Counted from the first letter of the stretch, positions 42,946 to 55,907 are shown. The stretch is DNA of 64,000 bases from Dermanyssus gallinae (GCA_003439945.1 QVRM01005936.1:213501-277500), one strand, 5' to 3'. The notes: generated by a model not told the origin, from the letters alone. A program made the numbers and translations.

Positions 42946-44120
42946 CGTTTCCGGTTAGCACTTGCGTCGTTTGTAGGGTAGCTTGCCATTCTCACAGTTG
43001 CACTAAATCCCAAGGTCCAGTATCAGACTCTTGGTTCAGTTCTCATTGGTCACCCTGGGCCGTGTCTCCTCCCATTCTTCCTGCTAGGTCGCGATGGTGG
43101 CAGCCCTGGCGATGCCCAAATTTCCGTCCGGGAAATGTTTGCTTCTCTCTCCGAGAGCAGCTATCATCGCAGACTATAAGCTAAAACAAGGCAGAATACG
43201 TGATGGGTCCATGAATCTTACTCTCTTGTTATCTTCCGGTTAGATATATCGCCTCTGTCTTATCGAGTGCGAGCTTAACATGGTGGCTTTCATCCACTCG
43301 TTCACCCAGATCAAAACTTCATTAGCAGCCCTCTCTAGGGTTGTCCCGGTTTAGCTGTTAACCATAAGTGCGAGATGGTTAGCATAAAGGAGCGTCTCCA
43401 TCCCATTCGGGTGATTATCGATCTCAAACACCCCGTCATAAGCCAGGTTCCAGAACAAGGATCCCAAAATCGAGTCCTGTAGGACCCTAGCTGTAATTTT
43501 GCCCCCTTGGAACCAGAGTTCGGTCACCCAGGTAGAATGATTTCATCCTACCTGGGTAATTTCCTTTCTCTGCATCGCCTTCACAACTACTTCCCAGTTC
43601 ATTAAGTTGAAGGCATTTTTAACTACAGGAGAATACGAAACATGAATACCCTCCGTTTTGAGCTTCTTTTTCTCACTTGTCCAGTAGTGTTATTGGCCCC
43701 ACGCCCACCCCTTTTAAGCTATTTCCTGCCTCGCTTATAAGGGTGGTCACAAAGGCCGTGAAGTCCCTCAGTAACCTTACGACGAATATTTTCACTACCT
43801 CGGGGGGGGGATGGGGGCGCCGTCGGGGCTTGGAGCCTTGCCGAAAGCAAGCTTCCGCCGAGCCCGTTCGACCTCTTCGAGCCCTAGTTTTATATGAACT
43901 AGAATGACCTCCGGAATGTCATTCTAGTTCATATCGAACTTCTTATGCTATGATAATCTTCTGCAGCACCTCTGAAAGACGATGAGCTATTTCGACAGCC
44001 TCTATGAGCTTCATCTACGATCGGGCTTTACTCTTGGCGATAAGTCCCCGGAGTCCCTCGGAGAAATGGCTTTCCCAATCATCCCCTAGTCGTTGCCCCG
44101 GTTTCATTTGTTTTTGCTAA
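42940..44120 (-). mobile_element. R1-like LINE reverse transcriptase fragment, inverted
   Basis: The minus strand reads EEVERARRKLAFGKAPSPDG (the GKAPGPDG block) at about 43,800-43,870, a frame with FLTT/KNAFN-like residues at about 43,600, then ARVLQDSILGSLFWNLAYDG and LLYANHLALMVNS. The catalytic YADD is changed to YANH. An EWMK...TEAI-like tail follows. Same family as 53,380-55,841, where the site is YADH. Multiple stops. Confidence 0.82.
43892..43934. repeat. Perfect 17-bp inverted repeat
   Basis: ATATGAACTAGAATGAC and its exact reverse complement are separated by 9 nt. It interrupts the R1-like fragment just upstream of its GKAPSPDG block. Confidence 0.9.
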
Positions 44121-45389
44121 CCAATTAAAGGCTCGTGTGTACGTACGGTTGTGACTGTTACATCCCCTTCTCTCGTTTGCAATTTCTTCCTTCCATCAGT
44201 ACTTTAGCATATGGTGGCCCCGTCCGCTGCTGCCTCTATTCAATAGACCATTCTCGCAAGAATCAGGAGGGTCGCGTTAGAAATGGTTTGAAAGACCCGG
44301 CTGACACGGATCGATACAGTTCACTAGGCTAAGTTTTTAATTTTTTCCCGTTAGGGGCTTCCGCTTTATGGGGCCGGCTCCTGATAGAGGACTTTGTTGA
44401 GACCATACAATCTTGAGCATTGACCACCAGTTAACTGACAAAACAACAACAAGCATCTAAAAATGATCGATGCAGAGAAGCTCCCGGCGGTGTACCTACT
44501 CGACTGGGCCTTTAAAACAGTTTCAAGCAAGAATCCTATGACGGATTGGAGCCGTGATTTCATCATTCTACAGGAGAGTGCAATGTTCATACACCAAGGG
44601 TCTATGTTTTCAGCAGCGGCATCCTGGAATAAGCCTCTACTGTTCGTAAAAGCTTAAGATATATTCAAGATGACAGTTAAAAATTAGTTGTTTGTCAAAC
44701 AGTAATCCTGCAAAAAACAGGTCAGATAGGGATGGTGCCGAAGAGAATACCCCTCGTTTTATTTCAATAAAGCTACGTTTCAAACAAACTAATAATGCAC
44801 AGAATTGTGTTAACTGCGAGGAACCTCTCGTCTCGAAGTATTTAATGTGTCCACTAAGAGCATGCTACTAGATGAAGGTCATCAACCTAGACTAACCATC
44901 AGATCGTCTAACTGTGTAACATGTTCCGTTCGCAGCGTCAGCCTTCGAGCTATGAACATGCACCTGAGTGTGAGACCAATAGTAGTTGAGACTCCGTCTG
45001 GGCTGGGAGTTAACGGAAGTCTTCCTAAAATTTTTGAGCTCTATTGGGTTTGCTAAGAAGACACCTATTGACAAGAAACTTGCTTCTACGAAATACATTT
45101 CTGCGGAAGTTGCCGACATGGAGAGCTTCAACGTCCAAGAAGATTTTGACGCCAATCTTACAAGTTGTAAATGTTGCGTGTTCTTAAGCGGCTGAGTATT
45201 TGAATATACTGTTAGATGCATTAACGGAATTGGTATCTGTGCTACAAATTATTCGCAGCGACTGTTATTAACATTTATGTATTCAAACTATGAGTATAAC
45301 AAGCTGGTTTAAATAGCATTAAAAGTTGCACAAAAGCACTTCATCGATAATTCATCTTAATTCTGGGACCGCAGGGCTTAAAATTAAGG
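44121..45389. other. Unassigned stretch
   Basis: Short open frames (for example 44,463-44,657 and 44,986-45,195) have no recognised motif. Nothing else is supported. Confidence 0.4.
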
Positions 45390-45925
45390 GTTTTCCTTAA
45401 AAAATATGGTTCTGGCTTTGAGGTGGTTGTCCTGAGCAAAATTTGGCTTATAATTTATCAGCCCTTGGTGTTTACTCGCATCATTTAGATGACACCTTGC
45501 CTTAAAGTAGTACCCTACCGTGCCTAATACTAGGTGACTTAAATATAAACATTTTAGCCGACTGATACTTTATTAGGAGACAGCACTTGGAGAAGCAATA
45601 TCGATAATTGCGATCGAGCAAAATAGGCATTTTTTCGGTTGGTGAAGACACCGTGGCACAGCTTTTTCTTCTGAAAAATACTATCTGACTGGTAGTGGAT
45701 GCCATCTGGCAGAATAAAAAAAGAAATATTTTTAACTTAAGCAGGCACCTGTTTTAGATGTTCAAAATACCTGCTTCTACAATTTCTAGGCCGCTGGTAG
45801 CCATAGCATCGCGACCTTCTCCAGTGCGACTGAATTATGCTTTTGTCATCCCCTTCTTTAAGAAGAAAGGGGACAAGTCATCCATCCGCATGAAATTTTC
45901 GAATCCGGCTAATATCGGTTATAGT
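45390..45925 (+). mobile_element. LINE endonuclease-to-RT scrap
   Basis: GFEVVVLSKIWL (LTETWL-like block) at about 45,414 and CLILGDLNINILAD at about 45,522-45,565 (GD-[FL]-N block) mark an endonuclease. YAFVIPFFKKKGDKSS at about 45,825 is the VxPxxKxGDKS block at the start of an RT domain. The distance between is too short, so sequence has been lost. A CR1/Jockey-type LINE is likely. Confidence 0.72.
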
Positions 45926-45954
45926 TTACAATCCAGCTTCTCTCGGAAAAATAA

Positions 45955-46290
45955 TTGGCATCATAGCGCAATTCAAATAAGTCCTAACCGACCACGTCCA
46001 ACGGCTACAGCGCCCGCGCCAAAATCTCAACGTACACAACGTACACAACCGACCGAGACACGTCTCAACCGAACAAGGCATGTCTCAACCAGCCAGCCGA
46101 GAACAGCCACAGCCTTTCGCGCCGAAACCCCAACGTCCTCCGCCGTCCAAACGATCATCGGCCCACATCGGGAGAGGGTCGACCTATGATCGGCAGTCAC
46201 TTCAAGTCAAACAGTCACTTAACCTGTATTCCTATGCGAAACAAACACAAACTGCTGTACATTTCGACCGATTTGAGAGCGGGTTCTGAC
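45955..46290 (+). pseudogene. Pro/Asp/Ser-rich tandem-repeat coding sequence, third copy, inverted
   Basis: The plus strand reads PRPTATAPAPKSQRTQ, then EQPQPFAPKPQRPPPSKRSS, homologous to the minus strand of 18,960-19,240 and 35,766-36,060 and extending into the flank near 18,910. Here the frame 46,080-46,289 is open. This places a piece of the duplicated segment in inverted orientation 10 kb beyond segment B. Confidence 0.5.
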
Positions 46291-46321
46291 ACCCTTTGGG
46301 GCAAGCAACGTAAATTGAAAA

Positions 46322-46332
46322 AATAAACAAAA

Positions 46333-46388
<56 letters not shown>
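46322..46388. repeat. Poly(A) joined to (TA)n
   Basis: AATAAAC is followed by about 22 A and then (TA)n of about 38 bp. Looks like a retroposon tail abutting or seeding a TA microsatellite. Confidence 0.85.
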
Positions 46389-46392
<4 letters not shown>

Positions 46393-48766
46393 GCATTGTA
46401 CGCTTATTTTTGTCTGGAACAACGGATGTAGTGTACTTTGCTGGTATTCGGCTCTAATAGGCTCTACACCAACGATCGAGCACTTGTGATACGAGATAGG
46501 TTTCTCACCCTTAAACAAGTAAGTTTATTTTTCCGGGTTACACGATTTCTTTCCGACGGGTTCTGTTACACGATTGAGTCAGATCGAACCCCTGAACAGA
46601 TTCCTTAGCATAGAGACACGGCATCCTTTCGAGTATATTTGAACTCAGGAATTTGAACTCGAGTACTCAGGAATAAAACTATGTGCTTCATTCATTCATT
46701 CATTGCGTGTGTGAATAACCCCGTCTCCTGTATTTCTCCGGGATCACTTACCTGGTCCACAAGCAGATGACTAATGATCACACCAGTTTCAGCTCTGCTC
46801 GATTAACGCCGTATATCCGCTTCACAGCGATCTCTCAACTTACCTCTGTCTACGTCTGATTCGCCATGCTCAGATCAGACATCGTGTCCCATCTCAAATC
46901 AAGCATCTGTGTCACGTTTCCGCATTTTTGTCGCAGTCTCTTAGCGTCAACGCAGATTGAATTAATCTATTACAATACAAGCATCCCTTTATTAGAGAGA
47001 CCCTGTCTTCTTAGCATCCGCGGAATATGGAATGAGAATAAGTGGTTGATTTGCTCAGTTTAAACCACTTAAAGTGAAGCCACAGGTTGTCCGCTCTGCA
47101 GATTGGTATTGCGAACTTAGACCAATGCTAATGAGATACCTAGCTCACACAGCTTCCTATACATGTTGATTTTAGCCATGGCATGTTGGTCCTTGATTCT
47201 CGGCAGTGCCATCGTTTCTTATAGTATAATACAGCATAGTGCAAGTTATTATGTAATGTTATTTTGTACGCTATCGATTGCATCTATGTTTTTTTTACAT
47301 TTTAGTACGAGTTCATAGTAGGTTTATTTTGAAACGTACAAGCCTAGGCTGGCTGCAGTGCAAGAGCCTGGGTTACAATAAAGCTAATGTACCGGCTCAC
47401 ATTTGACTTCTTGGACTACGATGCATTGTCTTTTGCTAAGCTATTCAAACAGAGCAACGTTGTAGCCGATGTGGGTTGGTTGAAATAAAGCAATTTTCTA
47501 TTCGATTCTAATGTTGTTTGTGTCTAAATGACAGCATAGTCTTATTTTTGTCTGTTTTCGTTGACATTGTTGTTGGCGTTGCTTTGTTGCTGCTGCTGCT
47601 GTTAATGGTGGCTGTATTTTGCTTGTTGTTATCATTGCTATAACGCGATATAAGTTCTGGGGAACAGCTGACGCTGCAACGTCGTTTTTAGTACCGCTTT
47701 GGTTTCTGTTGCTTGCACTAGTATTTACCTTCGAACAGGCGAACAGAGCAGCTCTGACATACAGCCAGCCATCGAAGCGAGAGGAGATTTCTCGAAGAAA
47801 ACCGTCTTGTGGTCGTTGATCGTAGCAAACTTCAGTCAATAAAGCTGAATTGAGAACATACGCACTTGACAGCGGCGGGATCGATAACAGTAAAAGCGGA
47901 GACGAAATAGCAATACTAGTAGTCGTAGTAGTAGTAGTAGTAGTGGTAACAAAAAGTAATCATAATTTGCTGGACTACGATAGCTGGTGGCTCTACGTCC
48001 GCCATTGTCCGCGACCAAAGATTTAACCGTGGCGGCGGTGAGATTTGCAATAATTGTACAATACATTGTGTTTGCCACGCGTGCCTAGATGATCCGTTCA
48101 CTCAGAAAAAAGAGCAGAAGAAACGGGGCGCCATGGCTTATACTTGAACTGATGTCGGCTCTCGGCCACAGAAACAGGAGCGATAGCCGTATTCGACGTA
48201 GTATTTATGTACTTTTTCCAGTAGTTGTAGTATTAGCTGGAACCGTATTAGCTGTATAATCGACTAGAAGGGGGCGTCCGAAAAACGGTCGTTGTTTTTG
48301 TTATTGTTGCTGCTGCTGTTCTTTGATACAACAATGATACATAGATTCGTGCTACAATTCTTCTACAATCTTATTTGATACAACTTAATACAATACTTTA
48401 CAAGGTTTGGTTTATTGACTGCGTTTTCACAATGTTCATAAGCTCTCGTAAAAGTATTTGGCGGAAAGCATGCATTTACATCAATTTACACACACACACA
48501 GTTCACATACTCACACAAGCTTACACAATTCAAATATGTTCACATGTGTACAGAACGATTAACCGGTGCTAGGCGTTAGGTCACACAGATCCACAACGAT
48601 GTAATCAAACCGCGGAAAATAAGGCGTAACAACGGGTTCGAAGTGCACGAACAGCGGTTGCAACTGCAAGTGCAACTGCAGTAACATTAACAGCAGCAAA
48701 CAAGAGAACCTACATTAACTTACACACACGAAAGTTGAGAACGCCGAGTGCAGCGTAGATCTATAG
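46389..48766. other. Unassigned stretch with short microsatellites
   Basis: Contains CATT repeats at about 46,686-46,705, GTT/GCT triplets at 47,570-47,605 and GTA triplets at about 47,920-47,945. Open frames encode triplet-driven low complexity. No host exon or transposon was recognised. Confidence 0.45.
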
Positions 48767-49033
48767 TGGCGGCGTGGTCTAGGGGACTGCTAGTGCGCTA
48801 GTCATGGTTGTCATCTACCGGGGTGTCGCCGGTTCGATCCCTGTTGTTGGTCGAATTTTCTTTGAGCGATGCTCATTAAGAACGGATGATAAACCATACC
48901 GCTGAGAGTCAGCGGCCATGCTGCCACAAGGACTGTTGGGGAAACCCTAGATATCTTAACATGTCCGGCCCTCGGTGCATTGAAGATATACCTCAGGTTA
49001 AGTGCCCAGCCCGTAGGGGACGAAGGATAGTCT
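48767..49033 (+). mobile_element. tRNA-derived SINE, family 3
   Basis: The head GGCGTGGTCTAGGGGACTGC is a tRNA-like 5' end with an A box (TGGTCTAGGGG). CCGGTTCGATCCC at about 48,829-48,841 is a good B box, and the tRNA-like part ends near 48,850. A tRNA-unrelated body of about 180 bp follows. The head does not fold as an unbroken tRNA of standard spacing, so it is called a SINE and not a tRNA gene. Confidence 0.75.
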
Positions 49034-49608
49034 AGAATCAAAAACAACCTCCTTAAAAAATGTTTTTAATTCCAGTGTAGGTCTATACACATAGTCTTGT
49101 GGATACCCGCCCGGTACACGTGCGACTTTTTTAATAAACTTCCGGGGTATCACTCCGTCCACTGGCGTGCGGAGGCGCGAATACATGACCAGTCGATACA
49201 GCCTTAGCTTGTCAAATGACGGGTGAGAAATGGGGAGTAGGAATTCGTTTTTAAGTCGTCGTCACATATGCGTGAAGACTTTGTGAAGTCATCACGCATA
49301 TGCGAGAAGTCGGTGGATGGATCAAAACCAATCGATCTTCAGCTGACGTTAGCGTTCAGCACGGCGTGCCAATGACAATTCAATAAGAGCCCGCACATGT
49401 AATCGGTAATTGGTGTGTTGAGTGCCGTTAGAATCGACAACGCTAATTCGGCAAATACTCGTTACTAGTCGGAACTTACCCGATTTCTGGCGTCCATCTA
49501 GCGGAACGACGACCAATACCAGAAGGTGAAACAGCAGCCGCGTTGGCCATCAAGCAAGTGTTGGACGGTACTTATATAAATGTATAAATAAATGTAAATG
49601 AAATATAT

Positions 49609-49656
<48 letters not shown>

Positions 49657-49713
49657 TACCTTTATTAGGAAGGTGGTCATATAAACCGACGAAAGATTAT
49701 TGATTTTTGCAGG

Positions 49714-49762
<49 letters not shown>

Positions 49763-50589
49763 TATGCACTCACGCGCCGATATATACAATAACATGCATC
49801 CATTTAAACGTACTGAGTGGGTGTGTTGCTGAATGATATATGTCAACTTGTTGTTGCATTTTTTATTGTAGAACATATCAGCAACGCTAGTGAAGGTCAT
49901 GCACTTATCTTAGCATGTGCCATATAAATATATACATGCAATGGCTCCCATGCATTGAAACCACTTAAAGGCGACTTTTCAGTGTATAACGCCGCACAGT
50001 TATTAGTTTGCATGTCAAAAATATAGTCGGCTCACTTTGCGAGCCCTATATAGGATAGCGACAATTTAGTGTGATATGATAAATAGACTAACGGGAGACA
50101 TATATTTTTTTGTTTTAACATTACCAAGGTTGTGGGTACATTATTGTGCTTTGTGAATACTATCTTCCGCGGCTTTATTTCAGCGACTCCTCTCTTTCCC
50201 CTGTCTGGGAGCTCCATCTGATCAAATATAGAGTGTTACTGAAATGCGTCCAATACACGCTCGTGAGGCGGTTCAGGTGCGCTCTAAGCGTGTCAGCTGA
50301 TGTTGTTCCTAGTATAAATTCACTTTTCGAGAGAGGCAGCATATCTTCCAGCAATCTGTCAATCTTGAGCCGTGGTCGATAATGCGTTCGTAAACAGATT
50401 GTTTGCTTGGCTGATGGTCAAATAGGCGCATGCAAGTTTAAATAGAACCCGCTGAATTGCCGACTAATTGCGTTATTCTTGCAGAAGTACGCATACTGGA
50501 AACAGTACATATATTACCATGATAAATTGGAGCACAGACCCCGTTTTATGTGATAATAAAGGTCATTTTATGTTATGTTAAAATCTAAA
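49034..50589. other. Unassigned stretch with hairpin and two (TA)n tracts
   Basis: The minus strand at 48,998-49,186 has an open frame (LRTPVDGVIPRKFIKKVARV) that is not recognised. A hairpin with 11-bp arms (CATATGCGTGA and complement) lies at 49,265-49,302. Long (TA)n tracts lie at about 49,613-49,652 and 49,718-49,758. Confidence 0.5.
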
Positions 50590-51102
50590 AATATCAAGGT
50601 CATTTTCTTTCGTCCTTTTTCGCTCGGGAAGGCAGGAACAAAAGGGAGAAGGGCCGGACAGTGGTGCTATGGGAGTGCGTGATCCAAGTAAAGTACATGA
50701 AATCCAGAAATCCAGGAACCCGGGCAAATATTGTACCAAAGGACGAAGACTCTGACAAAAATGATTACCAGCGATCATACGGACCCTTGCGTTCGAAAAG
50801 CTAGATACAGGACAAGTAAAGATCAAGAGTGACGTAGGGCCGGCAGATGGCCTCGCATCTGAGCGACCTAAACAAGACATAGGTCTAGAGGGGCGGGACG
50901 GCACCGAATCTAGCGTGACAGGAAAACAGAATAGCGTTCCATTTGCCAGAGGATTTAGCCCAAAAAGGGCGCGGATCCGCGCTAGGGAGGTCAACTCTGT
51001 ACCTTCTGGGTCGAGAAAAACCAAAGAACGGGCCAAAAGTTAGAGAGAGAGAAGGAATTCGATCACGAGCACCATTCGAATGTGATGTTACGATTGAACT
51101 AG

Positions 51103-51143
<41 letters not shown>

Positions 51144-51199
51144 CAATCGTTACATCACATTCAAGTATTTCTGTTTTTTCCCCGTAGTCTGCACAGGTG

Positions 51200-51230
<31 letters not shown>

Positions 51231-52050
51231 AGTTTAGATAAACCGGAAATCATTAAATGTAATGCTAATACGAGGGATTCCAGTGCGGCGTCGTTAATTT
51301 GAAGTAGAGGAAACACTACCAAAAGTGAAATAGATAGCCGAAATATATTTCTGGTGAGGAACAACACAAAGGCGGCAGCAACATTGGCCCGCAGAAGCTA
51401 GAAAGCCTCTTTATGGTAAGCCATCCACCTTATGATGAGTGCCGCAGATGTGATTCACATGAGTGTAGATTAAAAGCTTTTTGAGCCTAAGGGGAACCTC
51501 AGCGACCACCGGCACATTAGATTTAAAGTAGGAAGTAGGGAAAAAAGCTTTATTAAAAAAAAAACGGAAGTGAGGGCGACCTAAAGGCTACGACGTTTAC
51601 AATCAGGGACTAAAGGCCGAAAGGGCTAGAAGAATGAGGATAAGTGTGCTTATGGAGAATATAGTGAGAGGTTATAAGGAGCGAGACCCATGATCGATGA
51701 AAGATGCGTGAAGGTAATCCCTTAAAAGGCTTGCGAAAAAGCAACAGTAACCTCAATACGTCCAATGCAAAACGCCAGGGCAAAATACTGGTGGTCTCCC
51801 GAGCTGGCGGAGGGGCGAAACGAGTATATTAAGGCTCGGCGCTTGTACCTTCAAACTTGAACAAAGATAAAGATGGCTAAAACGGACGTGGCGGGGAAGA
51901 GTGCAGAAGGCAAGCGGACGATTTCCGATGTGAGTACAAAGCAATGCGTTCTAATCCGAAAAACGCTGTTGGAAAGAGCAAGCTTCGTACCATCGAGCCA
52001 TATGTCTGCCAAGTGGGTAGGGCAATCGCGAGAGATCTAGTTTGATTAAG
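50590..52050 (+). mobile_element. R1-like LINE remains (possible ORF1 and ORF2 linker)
   Basis: At about 51,785-51,975 the plus strand reads KYWWSPELAEGRNEYIKARR then LYLQT, followed in another frame by KAMRSNPKN-like residues. This YWW-[ST]-P/N-E-L/V pattern is the region after the endonuclease in R1-type ORF2 and matches KYWWNEEVTEAKKACIRL in the element at 53,380. The stretch 50,590-51,050 (PFARGFSPKRARIRAREVNS) may be ORF1, at low certainty. (TA)n tracts at 51,109-51,139 and 51,200-51,219 split it. Confidence 0.55.
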
Positions 52051-52833
52051 AAGCAAAATCTGCGAGCATGTTCAAACGAAAATTCTGAAAACTACTCTTG
52101 TCAACGTTGTCCAAAAGAAGCGAAATATAGTATCAAGGATAGTTCACAAAAAATCAAGATCCTGTAATCGCATATTTCTCATTAGGTCGCCTTGGCCAAT
52201 CCATCGATCCTCACAGGAAAGCGATTAAACTAAGACAGAACTGTCGTTATCTATTTTCTTCTTTAAATGTGTTCGTAGCTTATCTTAATGAGCATGCTAT
52301 CAGACGGACATACTATAAGTAGTTCGCTTGATAAGCGCACTTGCCAGTGCGTTTATCAAGCACAGCAGTCAATTGCGAAGGCATCTAGCTCTAGTTCCAG
52401 GCAGCTCTAGTGTAGTTGTCGGCGTTAATCGAATCAGGCTCTTGTCATGATGGTGGCCCTGACAACGATGAAAACAGTAAGATTTTTTTTCTAGTAGACT
52501 AATAGTAACCGTTGCAGTTAGTTATGCCAACAGTATTGGCAGTCGTTGGAGCGAAGACAGCAACCGGTGGTCAAGCTGCTATCCATCAATAGTTGTTATC
52601 GTGGAATAGTGCCAACAAGTGCACCGCGTGTTGGCTGTGCCAGCGATTTTCTGTCAGCAACAACAACCATACAGCGTACTGCCATTAACGCTAGCACAAC
52701 AGCAATCATAATTGGCACTAATTTGGCTTCGTTTAGTGTTCGCTCTTGTGAACAATACACAGAAATCATTCCAGAGTATTACTGTACAGTGAATCAATTT
52801 CGCAGTACCGTTATATAAATACAGTGACTATAG

Positions 52834-52877
<44 letters not shown>

Positions 52878-53379
52878 GGTGAGCTTGACTCTATTCAGCC
52901 AACCCTGGTGGAGCCGAGCGCGTATTCTCAACAAAGGTCATCTGCTATTGTTATTGTCTGAAGCACGGTTAATCCGTTCCTGTTGAATACATCTAGATGC
53001 AATGTCGTTTGTGTCTACGTGAGAACACTGGCACCTACGATAGCCCATCTGCGTGCTTAGTATGATTTTTCTTCACCACGAAGAACTGAACGCGACTGAC
53101 TCGGCAGCGAAGATGTATGCTGCAGTCTATATGCGTCAAACTGTGCGCGCTCGTATTCCAAGCGGTTCACAGTGCATATAGATGAAGTATTGTAATACAC
53201 TTGACAAGATCTCACACATGGCATCGCATGAATTAGTTCAGTCGCACAGAACTAGTTAGCCGTGAATAGTAGAAGTAGAAAAACAAAAAATGAGGCTGAC
53301 GCAAACAAGGGGAAGGGTTCGACGGTTGTTCGTGGCCCCGAAGGCGATTAGACGGTCGTAGGGGAGTGTCTTAAATCCG
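52051..53379. other. Unassigned stretch
   Basis: Contains the hairpin at 52,327 and (TA)n at about 52,842-52,874. The frame 52,546-52,818 (90 codons) has no recognised motif. Confidence 0.4.
52327..52360. repeat. 15-bp-arm hairpin with 4-nt loop
   Basis: CTTGATAAGCGCACT, loop TGCC, AGTGCGTTTATCAAG. One mismatch pair. Terminator-like in appearance but in non-coding eukaryotic DNA; function unknown. Confidence 0.8.
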
Positions 53380-55836
53380 CCTAAGATGTTAAAGATCATC
53401 TAAGGAAACCTAAACCGCTGTAGGGCTGCACATGATATGCTCGAGGTAGCGGCACGCGAGCAGGGTCTGCCTGTTGCCCGAGCCAAATGTAGTAATGTCA
53501 CCAGACGGAGGAGCGATTGGATATCCGGTGCGAAGACAGACACCGCGATATGATGAATGGGCTCTGAGCAGAACTTGGCAATTAAAGGCAGGGTCAATGG
53601 ATAGTTGAGAGGGGTCTACTGGTACTTAACGATGGAGCGACTGCTACTTCTTAGGCAGACAGCTTTTAGAGACCTTATGATGGTCAGCAAAATGGTGTTT
53701 TCTATGATAGGGGGTGGCGCATCTCGGAGGAGGCGGAGACTATGAGTGTTCACAAATACACCTGTTTTAGGTTCAGAAAACCCAGCTTACACACAATACC
53801 TACAAGGAAGTGCTGGCAGATGCGAAAGCTTGCTATAGAGATTCTTGGATGAGGGCTGTAGCCGGCTTACGAAGAGCTAAGTAAACGAAAATCAGCTCTC
53901 TGCCATGCTCATTGCGGCATGCGAGGGGACGGGCCCTTTGCGCCGAGGCAAAGGCCGCCATCCACCGAAGTACTGGTGGAATGAAGAGGTCACCGAGGCA
54001 AAAAAGGCATGTATTAGGCTTTAAAGAATCTACACGAGGACGCGGAACTGGCTGGGTGGAAGAAACCGAAGGGGGGCGGGCCGGACGAGGCAGATATGAG
54101 ACAAGCCGACTTTCAACTAGCCAAATACAAGGCGGCCCGAATAAGACTGCGAGGACTCACCGCTAAAAGCAAGGCGCGAGCGTGGAGAGAGTTGACAGAT
54201 GCGGTGGACAGTGACGTATGGGGCCTGCCGTATCAGATTGTCATGACCAAGCTTCGGAACGCTTCCATCAGATGGCTCTCTTTCCGTAACTGCAACGAAG
54301 GGCCAATGAGGAGTTTTCGGTTGCCTCGGAGAATATTCCGGGGATAACACTAGAAGCAATCAGACGGGTTGGAGAACGACTGACACCTGGAAAGGCCCCT
54401 GGCCCCGATGACATAACCCCCGAGGTGGCTGAGCTATTTGGTAAGCGGTGGTCGAAGGTCTTCCAGACTTTGACTAACAGAATGCTTAGAGAAAGAAGGT
54501 TTCCTAGGCTATGGAAGAAGGTAAGCCTTGTACTAATTCCTAAACCCGGAAACAAGACGGGTCCTCGGATTATAGGCCCATCTGCCTCCTCGACATGTTA
54601 AAAGAGATCCTTTAAATCGTTCTGGCCAACAAATTGCACGAAGAAATCGAGGCCAGAGAAGCTTTATCGAATGTCCAGTATGGTTTCCGGAAAGAAAAAT
54701 CTACAATTGGAGCCTTTGATAGGGTTCTGGAAAAGGCAGGCCGTGAGACCGCAAAGACTCCCAAAATGAGGGAATGCGTGCTTCTAATCTTCTTGGATGT
54801 TAAAAATGCCTTTAACTTGATCTTGGAAAGTAGTGGTACATGCGCTAAAAAGAAAGACAATACCTACGTATCTCTGCCGAATGATTTCATCCTACCAGGA
54901 TGAGCAAAGTCTGGTTGCCGAGGGGCAAAAATACAGGGTTACTGCCGGAGTCCTACAGGATTATGGGACCCGTACTTTGGAACTTGGCCTACGACGGGGT
55001 ACTGGACATTAACAACAATCTAGAAGGGGTCGAGCTGTTGGCATATGCGGATCACTTGGCCCTAATAGTTACGGCGCGGACCGAAGCGCCCTACAGGAGA
55101 CAGCCAACAAAGTTTTATCGATAGTGACGGAGTGGATGGACCGCAATCATCTAACGCTTGTACTTCATAAGACCGAGGCGCTGAATTTGACGGGCCGGAA
55201 GAAGACAAAGGGAGTCCGCTTTATGAGGGGGGCCACCCGACAGAAATTGGGAAAAAGGCAAAGTGGGGTGACTCTTGACACGGGCTTAACCGGAGCGGCA
55301 CATGTTAAACATGTCGCGGCAAAGGCCCAGCGGATCGCCTTAAACCTGGCACGGATTATGCCAAGGATTGGGGGTGTATCAAGGGGACCGACTGCTCCTA
55401 GCTTCGGTCGCCGTCTGGGTGAACATGGCACTACGGACGGCAAAAAATAGAAGAGCACTAAGGTTGGCCCAGTGGACACTAGCAATTAGGATTAGCCGGG
55501 CGTACCGGACAGTCCCAACGGAAGCTTTCTTGGTCTTGGCTAAGATGCTGCCGTGGGACCTACTGACGGGAGAAAGAAGCAAGATATTTCTTTAGAAAAA
55601 TCTGGATCTCGCCAGAGCCAGGAGTGCTACAATCGCGGCCTGGCAGAAGGAATGAGTGCAGGTTACACCCAGGGTGGCCAAAGGGAGCTGGACCAATAGT
55701 CTGATATCGGACCTCAAGGCTTGGTGTGACTGTCGACATGGGGAGTTAACCTACTATACGGTTCAAGTTCTGACCGGTCACGGTCAGCTCCAGAGCTACA
55801 TGGATAAGATAAGGAAAGCCACCAGTGACACCTATA

Positions 55837-55841
<5 letters not shown>
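53380..55841 (+). mobile_element. R1-like LINE ORF2, nearly complete but heavily mutated
   Basis: Order: endonuclease start at about 53,395 (GNLNRCRAAHDMLEVAAREQ), linker PPKYWWNEEVTEAKKACIRL at about 53,960, RT with RRVGERLTPGKAPGPDDITP at about 54,362, RRFPRLWKKVSLVLIPKPG, NVQYGFRKEKSTIGAFD, CVLLIFLDVKNAFN, a domain with AYADHLALIVTARTEA (YADD changed to YADH), WMDRNHLTLVLHKTEALNLT and, near the end, ELTYYTVQVLTGHGQLQSYM. Stops and frameshifts are frequent. It ends at (TA)n at 55,842 before the usual C-terminal Cys-rich finger. R1 relatives usually target rDNA, but no 28S sequence is seen here. Confidence 0.85.

Positions 55842-55901
<60 letters not shown>
55842..55901. repeat. (TA)n microsatellite joining two LINEs
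   Basis: About 60 bp of TA directly after the R1-like frame and about 70 bp before a different LINE C-terminus. Confidence 0.95.

Positions 55902-55907
<6 letters not shown>

Noticed and set aside
48767..48850. Possible tRNA gene
   Set aside because: Has A and B boxes, but the arms do not pair as a normal cloverleaf on inspection and the sequence continues into a SINE body.
53380..55841. R1-like element considered as evidence for rDNA in the window
   Set aside because: No 28S or 18S sequence was seen on either side; the element is in ordinary transposon-rich DNA.
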